Positions 48,735-57,280 of a DNA stretch of 64,000 nt are shown piece by piece. Both the position numbers and the translations under genes were made by a program. Under the pieces are notes generated by a model that saw only the letters and a list, made by a program, of their open reading frames with translations, searched no databases and was not told the DNA's origin. Origin of the DNA: CAWJMD01 sp963700925 (GTDB lineage: Bacteria; Actinomycetota; Actinomycetes; Actinomycetales; CAWJMD01); assembly GCA_963700925.1 (NCBI GenBank), contig OY969553.1, positions 3,596,001 to 3,660,000 on the forward strand, given 5' to 3'. How positions within the stretch are numbered: position 1 is the stretch's first letter; the number at the start of each line of letters is the position of its first letter.

Positions 48735-48750
48735 CTGTGGCAGACTGAGC
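48735..48750 (+). promoter_or_regulatory. Candidate rplS promoter element
   Basis: TGTGGCAGACTGAGCC, with -10-like CAGACT, about 160 nt before rplS in a 222 nt leader. It resembles the rpsP element. No known L19 leader structure was recognised. Confidence 0.35.
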
Positions 48751-48904
48751 CGTCGTTCCAGCGGCCGTCCGCCGCCCCTGCCACGGGGGGAGCGCAGCGT
48801 CTCGGGCCGCTCGGATCGACCAACTGACCAGACCGGCAGGCAGCAAGGCTGCCCGCCAACAGCACGCCGGTGACCTGTGGCACCAGCGAGAGAGCGACTC
48901 AGCA

Positions 48905-49264
48905 ATGCACACCCTCGACCAGCTCGACTCCGGATCGCTGCGGGACGACATCCCCCCCTTCCGGGCCGGCGACACCGTCAACGTCCACGTCAAGGTCGTC
49001 GAGGGCACCCGCTCCCGCGTCCAGGTGTTCAAGGGCGTCGTGATCCGGCGGCAGGGTGGCGGCGTGCGCGAGACGTTCTCCGTCCGCAAGGTCAGCTTCG
49101 GCGTCGGCGTCGAGCGCACCTTCCCGGTGCACTCCCCGGTGCTGGACAAGATCGAGGTCGTCACCCGTGGTGACGTGCGGCGCGCCAAGCTGTACTACCT
49201 GCGCAATCTCCGCGGCAAGGCTGCCAAGATCAAGGAGAAGCGCGACACCCCCGTCGCCCGCTGA
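48905..49264 (+). CDS. rplS: 50S ribosomal protein L19
   Basis: Large-subunit protein at the 30S-50S interface. 119 residues: FRAGDTVNVHVKVVEGTRSR, VQVFKGVVIRRQGGGVRETF, VRKVSFGVGVERTFPVHSP, RRAKLYYLRNLRGKAAKIKE. ATG 48905. A 222 nt gap after trmD with its own promoter-like element suggests separate expression. The signal peptidase genes follow 44 nt downstream. Confidence 0.97.
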   Translation: MHTLDQLDSGSLRDDIPPFRAGDTVNVHVKVVEGTRSRVQVFKGVVIRRQGGGVRETFSVRKVSFGVGVERTFPVHSPVLDKIEVVTRGDVRRAKLYYLRNLRGKAAKIKEKRDTPVAR

Positions 49265-49308
49265 TCCCTCCCTCCGTCACGAACGGGGCACGACCGAGAG
49301 GGGCCGAG

Positions 49309-50055
49309 GTGGCGCCTGCCCAGACCACCACGGCCCCTTCGACGTCCCCTGACGCTGCCGCGGCGGAGTCCGACGCGCGGCCGGACGGACCCACCCTCCT
49401 GGGGTGGTCCCGCCGCTCCGTGGTCGAGATGCTGGTGCTGATGCTCGTGGCCGTCGTCGTGGTCTCGCTGGTGCGCCACAACGTCGCGCAGGTGTTCTCC
49501 ATCCCGTCCGGATCGATGCAGCCCTTGCTCGACCCCGGCGACCGCGTGGTCGTGACCCGCCTCGACGACGATGTCCGCCGAGGCGACGTGGTCGTCTTCG
49601 ACGGCTCGGGCCTCTTCTCGTTCGAGGCGCCGGCAAGCCCGGGCCGCGCCGCCCTCGACACCGTCGGCGGGTGGCTCGGAATGCCTTCTGGCCAGCGTGA
49701 CTTCGTCAAGCGCGTGATCGGCGTCGCCGGAGACAGCGTGGTCTGCTGTGACGACCAGGGCCGCCTGAGTGTCAACGGCAACCCGCTCGACGAGCCGTAC
49801 CTGCACCCAGGCGACAACCCCAGCGAGCTCAGGTTCGACGTGGAGGTGCCGAAGGGGCGACTGTGGCTGATGGGCGACCACCGCGCCGACTCCGCCGACT
49901 CCCGCTCCCACCTGGGCGATCCGGGTGGTGGGATGGTGCCTGTGGAGCGAGTGGTCGGACGGGTGGTCGCCATAGCCTGGCCGCCGTCGGAGGCGACGAC
50001 GATCAAGCGGAACGGGCAGACCCCTGCCGACGAGACGGACGAGAGGAACCCGTGA
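49309..50055 (+). CDS. lepB: Signal peptidase I (first copy)
   Basis: Removes signal peptides from exported proteins. 248 residues: a cytoplasmic Ala/Pro-rich tail (1-35), one transmembrane helix (about 40-60: VVEMLVLMLVAVVVVSLV), then the catalytic domain. The catalytic Ser is in FSIPSGSMQPLL (Ser69), the Lys in FVKRVIGVAGDSV (Lys134), and box E is LWLMGDHRADSADSRSH. GTG 49309. The stop overlaps the next lepB start (GTGA). Tandem lepB genes downstream of rplS are typical of actinobacteria. Confidence 0.94.
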   Translation: MAPAQTTTAPSTSPDAAAAESDARPDGPTLLGWSRRSVVEMLVLMLVAVVVVSLVRHNVAQVFSIPSGSMQPLLDPGDRVVVTRLDDDVRRGDVVVFDGSGLFSFEAPASPGRAALDTVGGWLGMPSGQRDFVKRVIGVAGDSVVCCDDQGRLSVNGNPLDEPYLHPGDNPSELRFDVEVPKGRLWLMGDHRADSADSRSHLGDPGGGMVPVERVVGRVVAIAWPPSEATTIKRNGQTPADETDERNP

Positions 50056-50894
50056 GCAAGGACGACGACCAGGCGAGCGCGGTGCGCGACGACGCGGACG
50101 GCCCTGGCGGCCCTGGCGGCCCTGACGGCCCTGATGGCACCGAGGGCCCTGATGGCACCGACGGACCTGACGGCACCGAGGGCACCGAGGGCGCCGTCGC
50201 GAAGCCCGAGAAGCATCGCCGCGGCGGCATCATCGGCGCGATCCGCGAGACGGTGATCGTCGTCGGCACGGCGCTCCTGCTGTCGCTGCTCATCAAGACG
50301 TTCCTCGCGCAGGCGTTCTACATCCCGTCGGAGTCGATGGAGGACACGCTGGTCCGCAACGACCGCGTGCTCGTGAACCTGCTCGAGCCCGGCCCGCTGC
50401 CGCTCGAGCGCGGCGACGTGGTGGTCTTCAAGGACCCGGGCGGGTGGCTCGACCCCACGGTGGCTCCGGTGCGGACGCCGTTCGCCCAGCGGGTCGTCGA
50501 CGTCCTGACCTTCGTCGGCGTCCTGCCTCAGGACGCCGGGGAGCACCTGATCAAGCGCGTCATCGGGCTGCCGGGCGACACCGTCGTGTGCTGCGACGAC
50601 GCCGGACGGGTGACGGTCAACGGCGAGGCCATCGAGGAGACCTACCTGCCCCCGGCCACCGAACCGAGCACGATGGACTTCGACGTCACCGTTCCCGAGG
50701 GACGCCTCTGGGTGATGGGTGACAACCGCGGGTTCTCCCAGGACTCCCGCTACCACCAGGACCTCGAGGGCGGCGGCTCCGTGTCGGAGGACCTCGTCGT
50801 CGGCCGGGCGGTGCTGCTGTTCTGGCCGCTCGACCGGTTCGGACCGCTGTCGAACCATCCAGGGGTCTTCCAAGGGGTTCCCGGCGAGGGATGA
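50052..50894 (+). CDS. lepB: Signal peptidase I (second copy) with collagen-like N-terminal tail
   Basis: 280 residues. Residues about 17-48 are Gly-X-Y triplets (GPGGPGGPDGPDGTEGPDG and following), an unusual collagen-like, acidic cytoplasmic tail. The transmembrane helix is about 62-84. Catalytic Ser95 lies in YIPSESMEDTL, where Glu replaces the more usual Gly; Lys168 is in HLIKRVIGLPGDTV. WVMGDNRGFSQDSRYH is the last conserved box. GTG 50052 overlaps the first lepB. The stop overlaps the rnhB ATG. Confidence 0.94.
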   Translation: MSKDDDQASAVRDDADGPGGPGGPDGPDGTEGPDGTDGPDGTEGTEGAVAKPEKHRRGGIIGAIRETVIVVGTALLLSLLIKTFLAQAFYIPSESMEDTLVRNDRVLVNLLEPGPLPLERGDVVVFKDPGGWLDPTVAPVRTPFAQRVVDVLTFVGVLPQDAGEHLIKRVIGLPGDTVVCCDDAGRVTVNGEAIEETYLPPATEPSTMDFDVTVPEGRLWVMGDNRGFSQDSRYHQDLEGGGSVSEDLVVGRAVLLFWPLDRFGPLSNHPGVFQGVPGEG

Positions 50895-51817
50895 GTACAG
50901 CCACCCGCTCACCCGCGGTCCGGCTCTCGTCCCCGACGCCGACCCTGCGGCACGAGCGTGCCCTGCTGCGTGAGGGGCACCGCTGGGTCGCGGGCATGGA
51001 CGAGGTGGGCCGCGGGGCGCTGGCCGGGCCGGTGAGCGTGGGCGTGGTCCTGGTCGACCTCACGACCAGGTCGGCGCCTCCGGGACTGCGAGACTCCAAG
51101 CTGCTCACACCGTTGGCGCGCACGAAGCTCTCACCCAGGCTGCGGCGGTGGGCCCCGCAGTGGGCCGTCGGGCACGCGGAGGCCGACGAGATCGACCGGC
51201 TGGGCATCATCGCCGCCCTGCGACTGGCCGGGCGGCGCGCGCTGGCCCAGGTGACCGACACCCCGTCCATCGTCCTGCTGGACGGGTCTCACGACTGGCT
51301 GTCACCTCCGCAGCCGACGCTGTTCGACGCTCTGGATCCCGACGTCCTGGGTCCGGACGTGATGGGCGTCGAGTCGTGGCGGCGTGACGCCTGGCGAGCG
51401 GACCTGTTCGGCACCCCCGTGCTCGGACCTCGCAGCATCAAGTTCGGTGAACCTGGGGTGCCCGGCGATCCCGGTCTGGCCGGTGCCCCGCGGGTGCGGA
51501 CGATGATCAAGGCCGACCGACGGTGCGCGTCGGTCGCCGCTGCCTCCGTACTGGCCAAGACGACTCGTGACGCGATGATGGTCGCCCGCGCGTCGGAGCA
51601 CCCCGGGTACGGCTGGGACATCAACAAGGGGTACAGCGCACCCGCCCACATCGAGGCCATCGCCCGGGCGGGCGTCTGCCCACAGCACCGGCTCAGCTGG
51701 CGGATGCCGGGCATGATGGACTGCGAGCTCGATCCCGCTCAGATGGACCCCTTCGACCCCGAGCTGGCTCCCGAGCTCGACCTCGACCCGGAGGTGATGA
51801 CCGACGATGAGCGCTGA
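50891..51817 (+). CDS. rnhB: Ribonuclease HII
   Basis: Cuts RNA in RNA-DNA hybrids, including single ribonucleotides. 308 residues: AGMDEVGRGALAGPV (Asp-Glu pair), RDSKLLTP, LLDGSHDWL and KADRRCASVAAASVLAKTTR hold the metal-binding acids and the DSK loop. The family is usually 200-260 residues; here an acidic/Gly-Pro insertion near 150-190 (GEPGVPGDPGLAG) and an acidic tail make it longer. ATG 50891 overlaps the lepB stop by 4 nt, and its own end overlaps the next gene. Confidence 0.94.
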   Translation: MSTATRSPAVRLSSPTPTLRHERALLREGHRWVAGMDEVGRGALAGPVSVGVVLVDLTTRSAPPGLRDSKLLTPLARTKLSPRLRRWAPQWAVGHAEADEIDRLGIIAALRLAGRRALAQVTDTPSIVLLDGSHDWLSPPQPTLFDALDPDVLGPDVMGVESWRRDAWRADLFGTPVLGPRSIKFGEPGVPGDPGLAGAPRVRTMIKADRRCASVAAASVLAKTTRDAMMVARASEHPGYGWDINKGYSAPAHIEAIARAGVCPQHRLSWRMPGMMDCELDPAQMDPFDPELAPELDLDPEVMTDDER

Positions 51818-52130
51818 GGACCTGGACAACTACGAGACCGAGATGGAACTCGCGCTCTACCGCGAGTACCGCGACGTCGTCGGCCTGTTCACCTACGTCG
51901 TCGAGACCGAGCGGCGCTTCTACCTCGCGAACTCGGTGGACGTCGTGCCGCGCAGTGCCGACGGTGAGGTCTACTTCGAGCTGACCCTGAACGACGCCTG
52001 GGTGTGGGACGTCTACCGCTCGGCGCGCTTCGTCAAGACGGTGCGTGTGGTGACGTTCAAGGACGTGAACGTCGAGGAGCTCGCGAAGTCCGAGCTGCAG
52101 CTGCCGAAGTCGGAGGGCTTCGCCGGCTAG
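51807..52130 (+). CDS. DUF2469 family protein
   Basis: A highly conserved actinobacterial protein of unknown function, 107 residues: MSAEDLDNYETEMELALYRE, YRDVVGLFTYVVETERRFYL, DVVPRSADGEVYFELTLNDA, WVWDVYRSARFVKTVRVVTF. ATG 51807 overlaps the end of rnhB by 11 nt, a conserved arrangement that supports coupling. No catalytic motif known. Confidence 0.93.
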   Translation: MSAEDLDNYETEMELALYREYRDVVGLFTYVVETERRFYLANSVDVVPRSADGEVYFELTLNDAWVWDVYRSARFVKTVRVVTFKDVNVEELAKSELQLPKSEGFAG

Positions 52131-52156
52131 TCGCGTAGTCCCGGCCGAACTCGCGC

Positions 52157-52196
52157 CGTCCACAGGCACCAGATCCCCCCTCGTCGTCCACAGGCA
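52157..52196. repeat. 12-bp direct repeat with DnaA-box-like cores
   Basis: CGTCCACAGGCA occurs at 52157-52168 and 52185-52196. The core TCGTCCACA differs at one base from the actinobacterial DnaA box TTGTCCACA. It lies in the 128 nt gap before yraN, otherwise without features. Confidence 0.6.
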
Positions 52197-52258
52197 TGCC
52201 TTGAGCCCGCCCGCGGACAGGCTCGGTTCACCATCCTCGTCCCTGGAGGTGGTGTCGG

Positions 52259-52615
52259 GTGCCGGGCAAGGACGCGGTGGGGCGGTACGGCGAGGACCTC
52301 GCGGCTGCTCACCTGGAACGGGTTGGGCTGCAGGTGCTGTCGCGCAACTGGCGCTGCTCGCGCGGCGAGCTCGACATCGTGGCGCTCGACGGCGCGTGCC
52401 TCGTCGTCGTCGAGGTCAAGACACGGCGTACGCTCGCCTTCGGTCACCCGGCTGAAGCGGTCACGTGGGCCAAGCAGGCCCGGCTCCGTCGACTTGCCGC
52501 GGAGTGGCTGCGCGAGAGCACGGAGTCGTACCGCCAGGTGCGCATCGACGTGGTGGCGATCCTCTGGCCGCGCCAGGGACCAGCGCAGCTGCAGCACCTT
52601 CGCGGGGTGTGCTGA
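52259..52615 (+). CDS. yraN: UPF0102 (YraN) family endonuclease-like protein
   Basis: 118 residues of the restriction-endonuclease-like fold: GRYGEDLAAAHLERVGLQVL, NWRCSRGELDIVALDG (catalytic Asp) and LVVVEVKTRRT (E-x-K). Function is not established; the family is linked to Holliday-junction and DNA-uptake genes by neighbourhood. GTG 52259 follows GGAGG (52245-52249). The stop overlaps the next ATG by one base (TGATG). Confidence 0.93.
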   Translation: MPGKDAVGRYGEDLAAAHLERVGLQVLSRNWRCSRGELDIVALDGACLVVVEVKTRRTLAFGHPAEAVTWAKQARLRRLAAEWLRESTESYRQVRIDVVAILWPRQGPAQLQHLRGVC

Positions 52616-54177
52616 TGTCACTGGGCCGCACCACGGCGATCGGCCTGCTCGGACTGCAGGCGGTGCCGGTCGAGGTCGAGGCGGACATCTCGTCGGCGGG
52701 GCTGCCCGCGCTGACGCTGGTCGGCTCGCTCGACAAGGCACTGCACGAGGCGCGCGACCGCGTTCGCGCCGCCACCGCGAACGCCGGCTTCCCGGTGCCG
52801 AACCGCAAGGTCACCGTCAGCCTGACGCCGGCCTCGCTGCCCAAGCAGGGGTCGAACTTCGACCTCGCCATCGCGGTGGCGCTGCTCGCCGCCAACCGTG
52901 AAATCGACCCCGTGTCGGCTGCGGAGACCGTGCACATCGGCGAGCTCGGCCTGGACGGACGGCTCCGCCCCGTGACCGGCGTGCTGCCGGCTGTGCTGGC
53001 GGCGGTACGGATGGGACGCACGCGGGTCGTGGTGCCGGCCGCCAACGCCGATGAGGCGTCGCTCGTGCCCGGTGCACGGGTGGTCGGCGCCGTCAGCCTC
53101 GCCGACGTCGTCGTGGCCCATGGCGGCGAGGTCGAGGCCACGGGGGCCGAACCGCCTGAGGCCGTGCCGTTCACCGGGTCCGCACAGGCGCGCGTCCCGG
53201 TCGCTCCGCGCCGCGACCTCCGCGACGTCGCGGGGCAGGACGAGGCACGTCGTGCCCTCGAGGTCGCGGCCGCAGGGGCGCACCACCTGCTGATGATGGG
53301 GCCGCCTGGCGCCGGCAAGACGATGCTGGCGTCGCGGCTGCCCGGCCTGCTGCCCGACCTCGACGACGACGAGGCGGTCGAGGTCACGGCCGTCCACTCC
53401 GTTCTCGGGTCGTTCGACCCGGCGCAGGGCCTGATCAGGCGCCCGCCGTACGAGGACCCGCACCACACGGCCTCGACCGCCGCCGTGATCGGCGGCGGCC
53501 AGGGGGTTCCGCGGCCGGGGTCGGCCACGCGCGCACATCGTGGCGTCCTGTTCCTGGACGAGGCCCTCGAGTTCGCACGGCCGGTCCTCGACGCGCTGCG
53601 CCAGCCGCTGGAGGAGGGACGTCTGGTGATCGCGCGACGTCAGATGTCCGCGTGCTTCCCCGCGAGGTTCCAGCTGGTGATGGCGGCCAACCCGTGCCCG
53701 TGCGGACGGGCGGTCGGCAAGGCGATCGACTGCAGCTGCACACCGCAGGCCCAGCGGCTGTACGCGGCCCGGCTGTCGGGTCCGATCCGTGACCGCATCG
53801 ACCTGCAGATCGAGGTGCTCCCGATCTCACGCGGGCAGATGACGGGCGTGGACGCGCCGCCCCGCGAGGACTCGGCGACCGTCGCCGCTCGCGTCGCCGC
53901 AGCCCGCACCGTGCAGGCCGAGCGGTGGGCCGCCCACGGGTGGAAGACGAACAGCGAGGTCCCCGGGCCGGCGCTGCGGCGCGGGTGGCGCCTCGACCCG
54001 GCGACGACCGTCGACCTCGACCGAGCCCTCGACCGAGGGCTCGTGACGGTTCGCGGGTACGACCGGATTCTGCGCGTCGGCTGGACTCTCGCCGACCTGG
54101 ACGGGGCCACCCGTCCGCATCGAGACCACCTCGGCGAGGCCCTGCTGATGCGTCATGTCGGACGCGTGGCGGCATGA
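52615..54177 (+). CDS. YifB/ComM-family AAA+ ATPase (Mg-chelatase-like)
   Basis: 520 residues. The N-terminal Lon-protease-like fold (1-180: GLPALTLVGSLDKALHEARD, VSLTPASLPKQGSNFDLAIA) is followed by the AAA+ domain: Walker A GPPGAGKTM (about 229-237), Walker B LFLDEALEF, and the zinc-binding NPCPCGRAVGKAIDCSCTP. ComM, the studied homologue, is a branch-migration helicase used during transformation. ATG 52615 overlaps yraN, and the stop overlaps dprA (ATGA), giving a yraN-yifB-dprA unit. Confidence 0.93.
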   Translation: MSLGRTTAIGLLGLQAVPVEVEADISSAGLPALTLVGSLDKALHEARDRVRAATANAGFPVPNRKVTVSLTPASLPKQGSNFDLAIAVALLAANREIDPVSAAETVHIGELGLDGRLRPVTGVLPAVLAAVRMGRTRVVVPAANADEASLVPGARVVGAVSLADVVVAHGGEVEATGAEPPEAVPFTGSAQARVPVAPRRDLRDVAGQDEARRALEVAAAGAHHLLMMGPPGAGKTMLASRLPGLLPDLDDDEAVEVTAVHSVLGSFDPAQGLIRRPPYEDPHHTASTAAVIGGGQGVPRPGSATRAHRGVLFLDEALEFARPVLDALRQPLEEGRLVIARRQMSACFPARFQLVMAANPCPCGRAVGKAIDCSCTPQAQRLYAARLSGPIRDRIDLQIEVLPISRGQMTGVDAPPREDSATVAARVAAARTVQAERWAAHGWKTNSEVPGPALRRGWRLDPATTVDLDRALDRGLVTVRGYDRILRVGWTLADLDGATRPHRDHLGEALLMRHVGRVAA

Positions 54178-55427
54178 CGAGGCGCCCCGGCTCCTCGGCG
54201 CACGGCCTCCCCGCCTGGGCCGGTGACGAGCGGTCAGCACGGATGGCATGGAGCCGGCTGGCCGAGCCGGGTGACCGCCTGGCCCGGGTGGTGCGGCACC
54301 GGCTGGGGCACGTGCGGGCCGTCCGTCACGTGCTGACCGGCGAGCCGCTCCCCGTCCACGTGCTGGCCCCGTCCGAGAGCGACGAGGACGCTGCGGCGCC
54401 GGCTCGAGCGCGGGCGTGGCTGGCCGAGGGGCTGGAGCGCTGGCAGGTGCGCCGCGATCACCTCGACCCGGAGCGCGACCTGCGGACCCTCGGTGCGGCC
54501 GGCCGGGTCGTCATACCGGGTGACGCCGAGTGGCCCGCCGGTCTGGAGCACCTCGGTCTGGCCGCTCCGGCGTGCCTCTGGGTGCGGGGCACCGGCGACC
54601 TCGCGGTGCTGTCGGAGCGGTCGGTCGCGGTGGTGGGGGCGCGGTCCTGCACGGCCTACGGCGAGCACGTCGCCTCCGACCTGGCCGCCGGTCTCACCGG
54701 CAAGGGCTGGACGGTGGTCTCGGGTGGCGCGTACGGCATCGACGCAGCAGCGCACCGGGGCGCACTCACGGTCAGCGGGCCGACCGTCGCGGTGGTGGCG
54801 TGCGGCGTCGACCGCGCCTACCCGCGGGCGCACGAGAGGCTGCTGGCTTCCATCGCCGACGGGGGACTGGTGGTGGGGGAGACGCCGCCCGGCGGCACGC
54901 CGAGCCGGTGGCGGTTCCTGGAGCGCAACCGGCTGATCGCGGCGACGTCCGGCGCCACCGTGGTCGTCGAGGCGGCCTGGCGGTCAGGGGCGCTGAGCAC
55001 TGCCGGTCACGCCGTGGAGCTGGGTCGACCTCTGGGCGCGGTCCCAGGCCCGGTCACGTCGGCGGTGTCGGCCGGCTGTCACCGCCTGCTGCGCGAGATG
55101 GGCGGGGTCTGCGTGACCGACGCCGACGAGGTGGTCGAGCTGGCCGGCGCGATCGGCTCGGCGCCCAGTGGGCGTGGGGTCCGGCCCGCTCCCGCCCGCG
55201 AGCACGACGACCTCGAGGGCGACGACCTGCTTGTCTACGAGGCCCTGTCGCCGCGCGCGGCTCGCTCCGCACCTCAGTTGGCGCACGCCGCCGGCATCAC
55301 CGCACGACAGGTCCGGGCGGCGCTGGGGCGGCTGTCGCTGCTGGGGCTTGTGTCTGGGTCGGCCGGCGAGGACGGCGACCGTCTGTGGCAGCGTGCGCGG
55401 ACCTCCCCACGGCGGGGCCCACGGTGA
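54174..55427 (+). CDS. dprA: DNA-processing protein DprA
   Basis: Loads RecA on incoming single-stranded DNA. 417 residues: an N-terminal helical region (1-110), the Rossmann domain with RSVAVVGARSCTAYGEHVAS, VVSGGAYGIDAAAHRGAL and LIAATSGATVVVEAAWRSGA, then a C-terminal winged-helix (DLLVYEALSPRAARSAPQLA, GITARQVRAALGRLSLLGLV). The C-terminus is complete. ATG 54174 overlaps the upstream stop. After it the GC-rich backbone gives way, 20 nt later, to the AT-richer AsnB-like gene on the other strand. Confidence 0.95.
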   Translation: MTRRPGSSAHGLPAWAGDERSARMAWSRLAEPGDRLARVVRHRLGHVRAVRHVLTGEPLPVHVLAPSESDEDAAAPARARAWLAEGLERWQVRRDHLDPERDLRTLGAAGRVVIPGDAEWPAGLEHLGLAAPACLWVRGTGDLAVLSERSVAVVGARSCTAYGEHVASDLAAGLTGKGWTVVSGGAYGIDAAAHRGALTVSGPTVAVVACGVDRAYPRAHERLLASIADGGLVVGETPPGGTPSRWRFLERNRLIAATSGATVVVEAAWRSGALSTAGHAVELGRPLGAVPGPVTSAVSAGCHRLLREMGGVCVTDADEVVELAGAIGSAPSGRGVRPAPAREHDDLEGDDLLVYEALSPRAARSAPQLAHAAGITARQVRAALGRLSLLGLVSGSAGEDGDRLWQRARTSPRRGPR

Positions 55428-55447
55428 GCCCGTCTTCTCCGGCGTCT

Positions 55448-57280
55448 TCAGGTCAAATCGTGCCACCAGTCGGACCCAAGGATCAGCGAGAGGCCGTAGA
55501 GACTCCATAGGAACTGGTTCATCAACGCCGGACGCTCGCCCTCGGGTACGGGTGTGCTCGGCTCGCTGACATATCGCCAGATTTCGGGGCGGCACGTGAG
55601 CTCCCCCCACGGCTTGACGACTGTGCTTTCTATCTGCTCCCACAGTTGTGCCCGGACTGCAGGCTTGGTCCTGCGCGTATCAAAAACCAGCTTCATGTCT
55701 TCCGGAGTTATCGGTCCAGGCTTCACGAGCTCAGGGTCTCGCAGCTCGAAATTGACCCACTCCGGTCCATCACATCCATAACGACCGCGTGCCAGCGGGA
55801 ATTCAAGCAACGATGGAGCCAGCGCCTGGGTAACGCTCATCGCTATCCGCTCCGAGCGGAGATCAGTTATCCCCGAAGACTGATGGGCGCGAGACAGCGG
55901 GGCCCTGCTGGTCACGATATCCTCGCACAGAAGAGTAAAGCGCTCATCAAGCAGCGGTGTGATGAGCGGATTCCAGTTTCGCACGTATGCGAAGAGTGCC
56001 TGTAGCTGAAAGTTCAGCGAGAACTGCAGGTAGGCGTGGAACGACACGCTCTGGATGGGCATGCCTTCGGCGGTCAGGGTTTCATTGACGAACCCCCGCG
56101 CGATGCGCGCGTTTCGTTCGGCGTACTCCGGTCGCAGGTACGGACTGACCGTACGAGATGAAGCAGCGGCTATGGCTTCCTGAAAGAACCGGGAACGCGC
56201 GTTGAGTCCTCCGCGCTGGAGATGAGCATGACCCATGATCAGCGGAGGTCCAGGCACAGCGGCTTCGTATCGGTTCGGATACTGGAGAGGCGCTTGCGTA
56301 GGCAGTCCCCCCGCGAAGGCGATCTTTCGTCGTGTCTCCCGAAGGATGTCCGCCGAGGTGAGTGGCGGCTCCCGCCAGATCCTCTGGCACGAATCCCAGC
56401 CCAATGCCTGTGCCACCTTGTCCGCGACTTGTCCTTCCACCTCGGTCGGCAGGTTTTGGTTGACGGGAGTAGCTGGTATGTCCGCAGAGGAGAGCGCCGC
56501 AGCGATGAGCCTCGAGTCTTTACCACCTGAAACCCGCAGCTCACCACTGGGGAGTGTCTTGAGAATGGATCCCGCACGTAGTAAGGATTCGGACACCGAG
56601 TCCCGACGATGCCGAAAGGTCGCAACTCGATATCGGCCATAATCGGGTCGAGGCGCAGGTCGTATTCTCGTTCCGAACGCAGCCGGCGTGCTGATCAGAA
56701 TGGATCGGGGCGGCACTCGGTAACAGCCGATGAAAGGGGTCGACCCATCGATTGCCACCCCACCGTTCACGGCAGCGAGATAGAAGGACTCGTCCATCTT
56801 CGGCCGATCCATCCCCGTGCTTGCTACATGCACGAGCAGGGGGTTGTTCCCGACGTGGAGCCCAGAGGACGTCTCCGTGTAGTAGACCGGCTCAAGCGTG
56901 GGTATAGAATGCCCGGCGCACAGTTGGCCGTCCCTGCGCCGAACTGTCACGTAGCTGTATATCCCGCCGGGAGACCGCAGGATGGGACGTTCGTCGCGAT
57001 CTCGGGATGCAAACCAGGTCTTCAGCGCACGTGGGTCCACATCGTCGACCAGGTACCCGGAGAAGATGTAGATCGTTGACTCATCTTCGAAGACGTACTC
57101 CGGCAGCGGATTATGTGAATTCCTCGCAATGGTGATCACCGTACTGATCCGACCACCCATGATCATGCGCACCGAGGTCTCATGCTGAGGGCCCAGAAAT
57201 GCGGAGCCTCGTTCCTCTACCTGAGCAACGAATTCATCCGTTGCACTGGAGGGCAGTCGCGATACAAGATACGTATCCAT
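55448..57280 (-). CDS. Orphan asparagine-synthetase-like (AsnB/lasso-cyclase fold) protein
   Basis: 610 residues. Residues 1-205 resemble the N-terminal glutaminase-like fold (SPGGIYSYVTVRRRDGQLCA, EPVYYTETSSGLHVGNNPLL) but start MDTYLVSR, with no Cys at position 2, so glutaminase activity is unlikely. The ATP-pyrophosphatase domain has the PP-loop SGGKDS (251-256) and a C-terminal helical part (RNWNPLITPLLDERFTLLCE). It should adenylate a carboxylate and form an amide, as AsnB or lasso-peptide cyclases do. Base composition is clearly less GC-rich than its neighbours and third positions are mixed, suggesting transfer. ATG 57280 follows GGGAGG at 12 nt; ATG 57304 is an alternative. No partner gene is visible. 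Confidence 0.78.
   Translation of the reverse strand: MDTYLVSRLPSSATDEFVAQVEERGSAFLGPQHETSVRMIMGGRISTVITIARNSHNPLPEYVFEDESTIYIFSGYLVDDVDPRALKTWFASRDRDERPILRSPGGIYSYVTVRRRDGQLCAGHSIPTLEPVYYTETSSGLHVGNNPLLVHVASTGMDRPKMDESFYLAAVNGGVAIDGSTPFIGCYRVPPRSILISTPAAFGTRIRPAPRPDYGRYRVATFRHRRDSVSESLLRAGSILKTLPSGELRVSGGKDSRLIAAALSSADIPATPVNQNLPTEVEGQVADKVAQALGWDSCQRIWREPPLTSADILRETRRKIAFAGGLPTQAPLQYPNRYEAAVPGPPLIMGHAHLQRGGLNARSRFFQEAIAAASSRTVSPYLRPEYAERNARIARGFVNETLTAEGMPIQSVSFHAYLQFSLNFQLQALFAYVRNWNPLITPLLDERFTLLCEDIVTSRAPLSRAHQSSGITDLRSERIAMSVTQALAPSLLEFPLARGRYGCDGPEWVNFELRDPELVKPGPITPEDMKLVFDTRRTKPAVRAQLWEQIESTVVKPWGELTCRPEIWRYVSEPSTPVPEGERPALMNQFLWSLYGLSLILGSDWWHDLT

Noticed and set aside
48683..48904. 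L19 leader RNA regulatory structure
   Set aside because: The 222 nt leader has a promoter-like element, but I could not recognise a known ribosomal-protein leader fold.
55448..57280. A lasso-peptide gene cluster
   Set aside because: No precursor peptide, RRE/transglutaminase-like protease or ABC exporter accompanies the AsnB-like gene, so a complete lasso system cannot be claimed.
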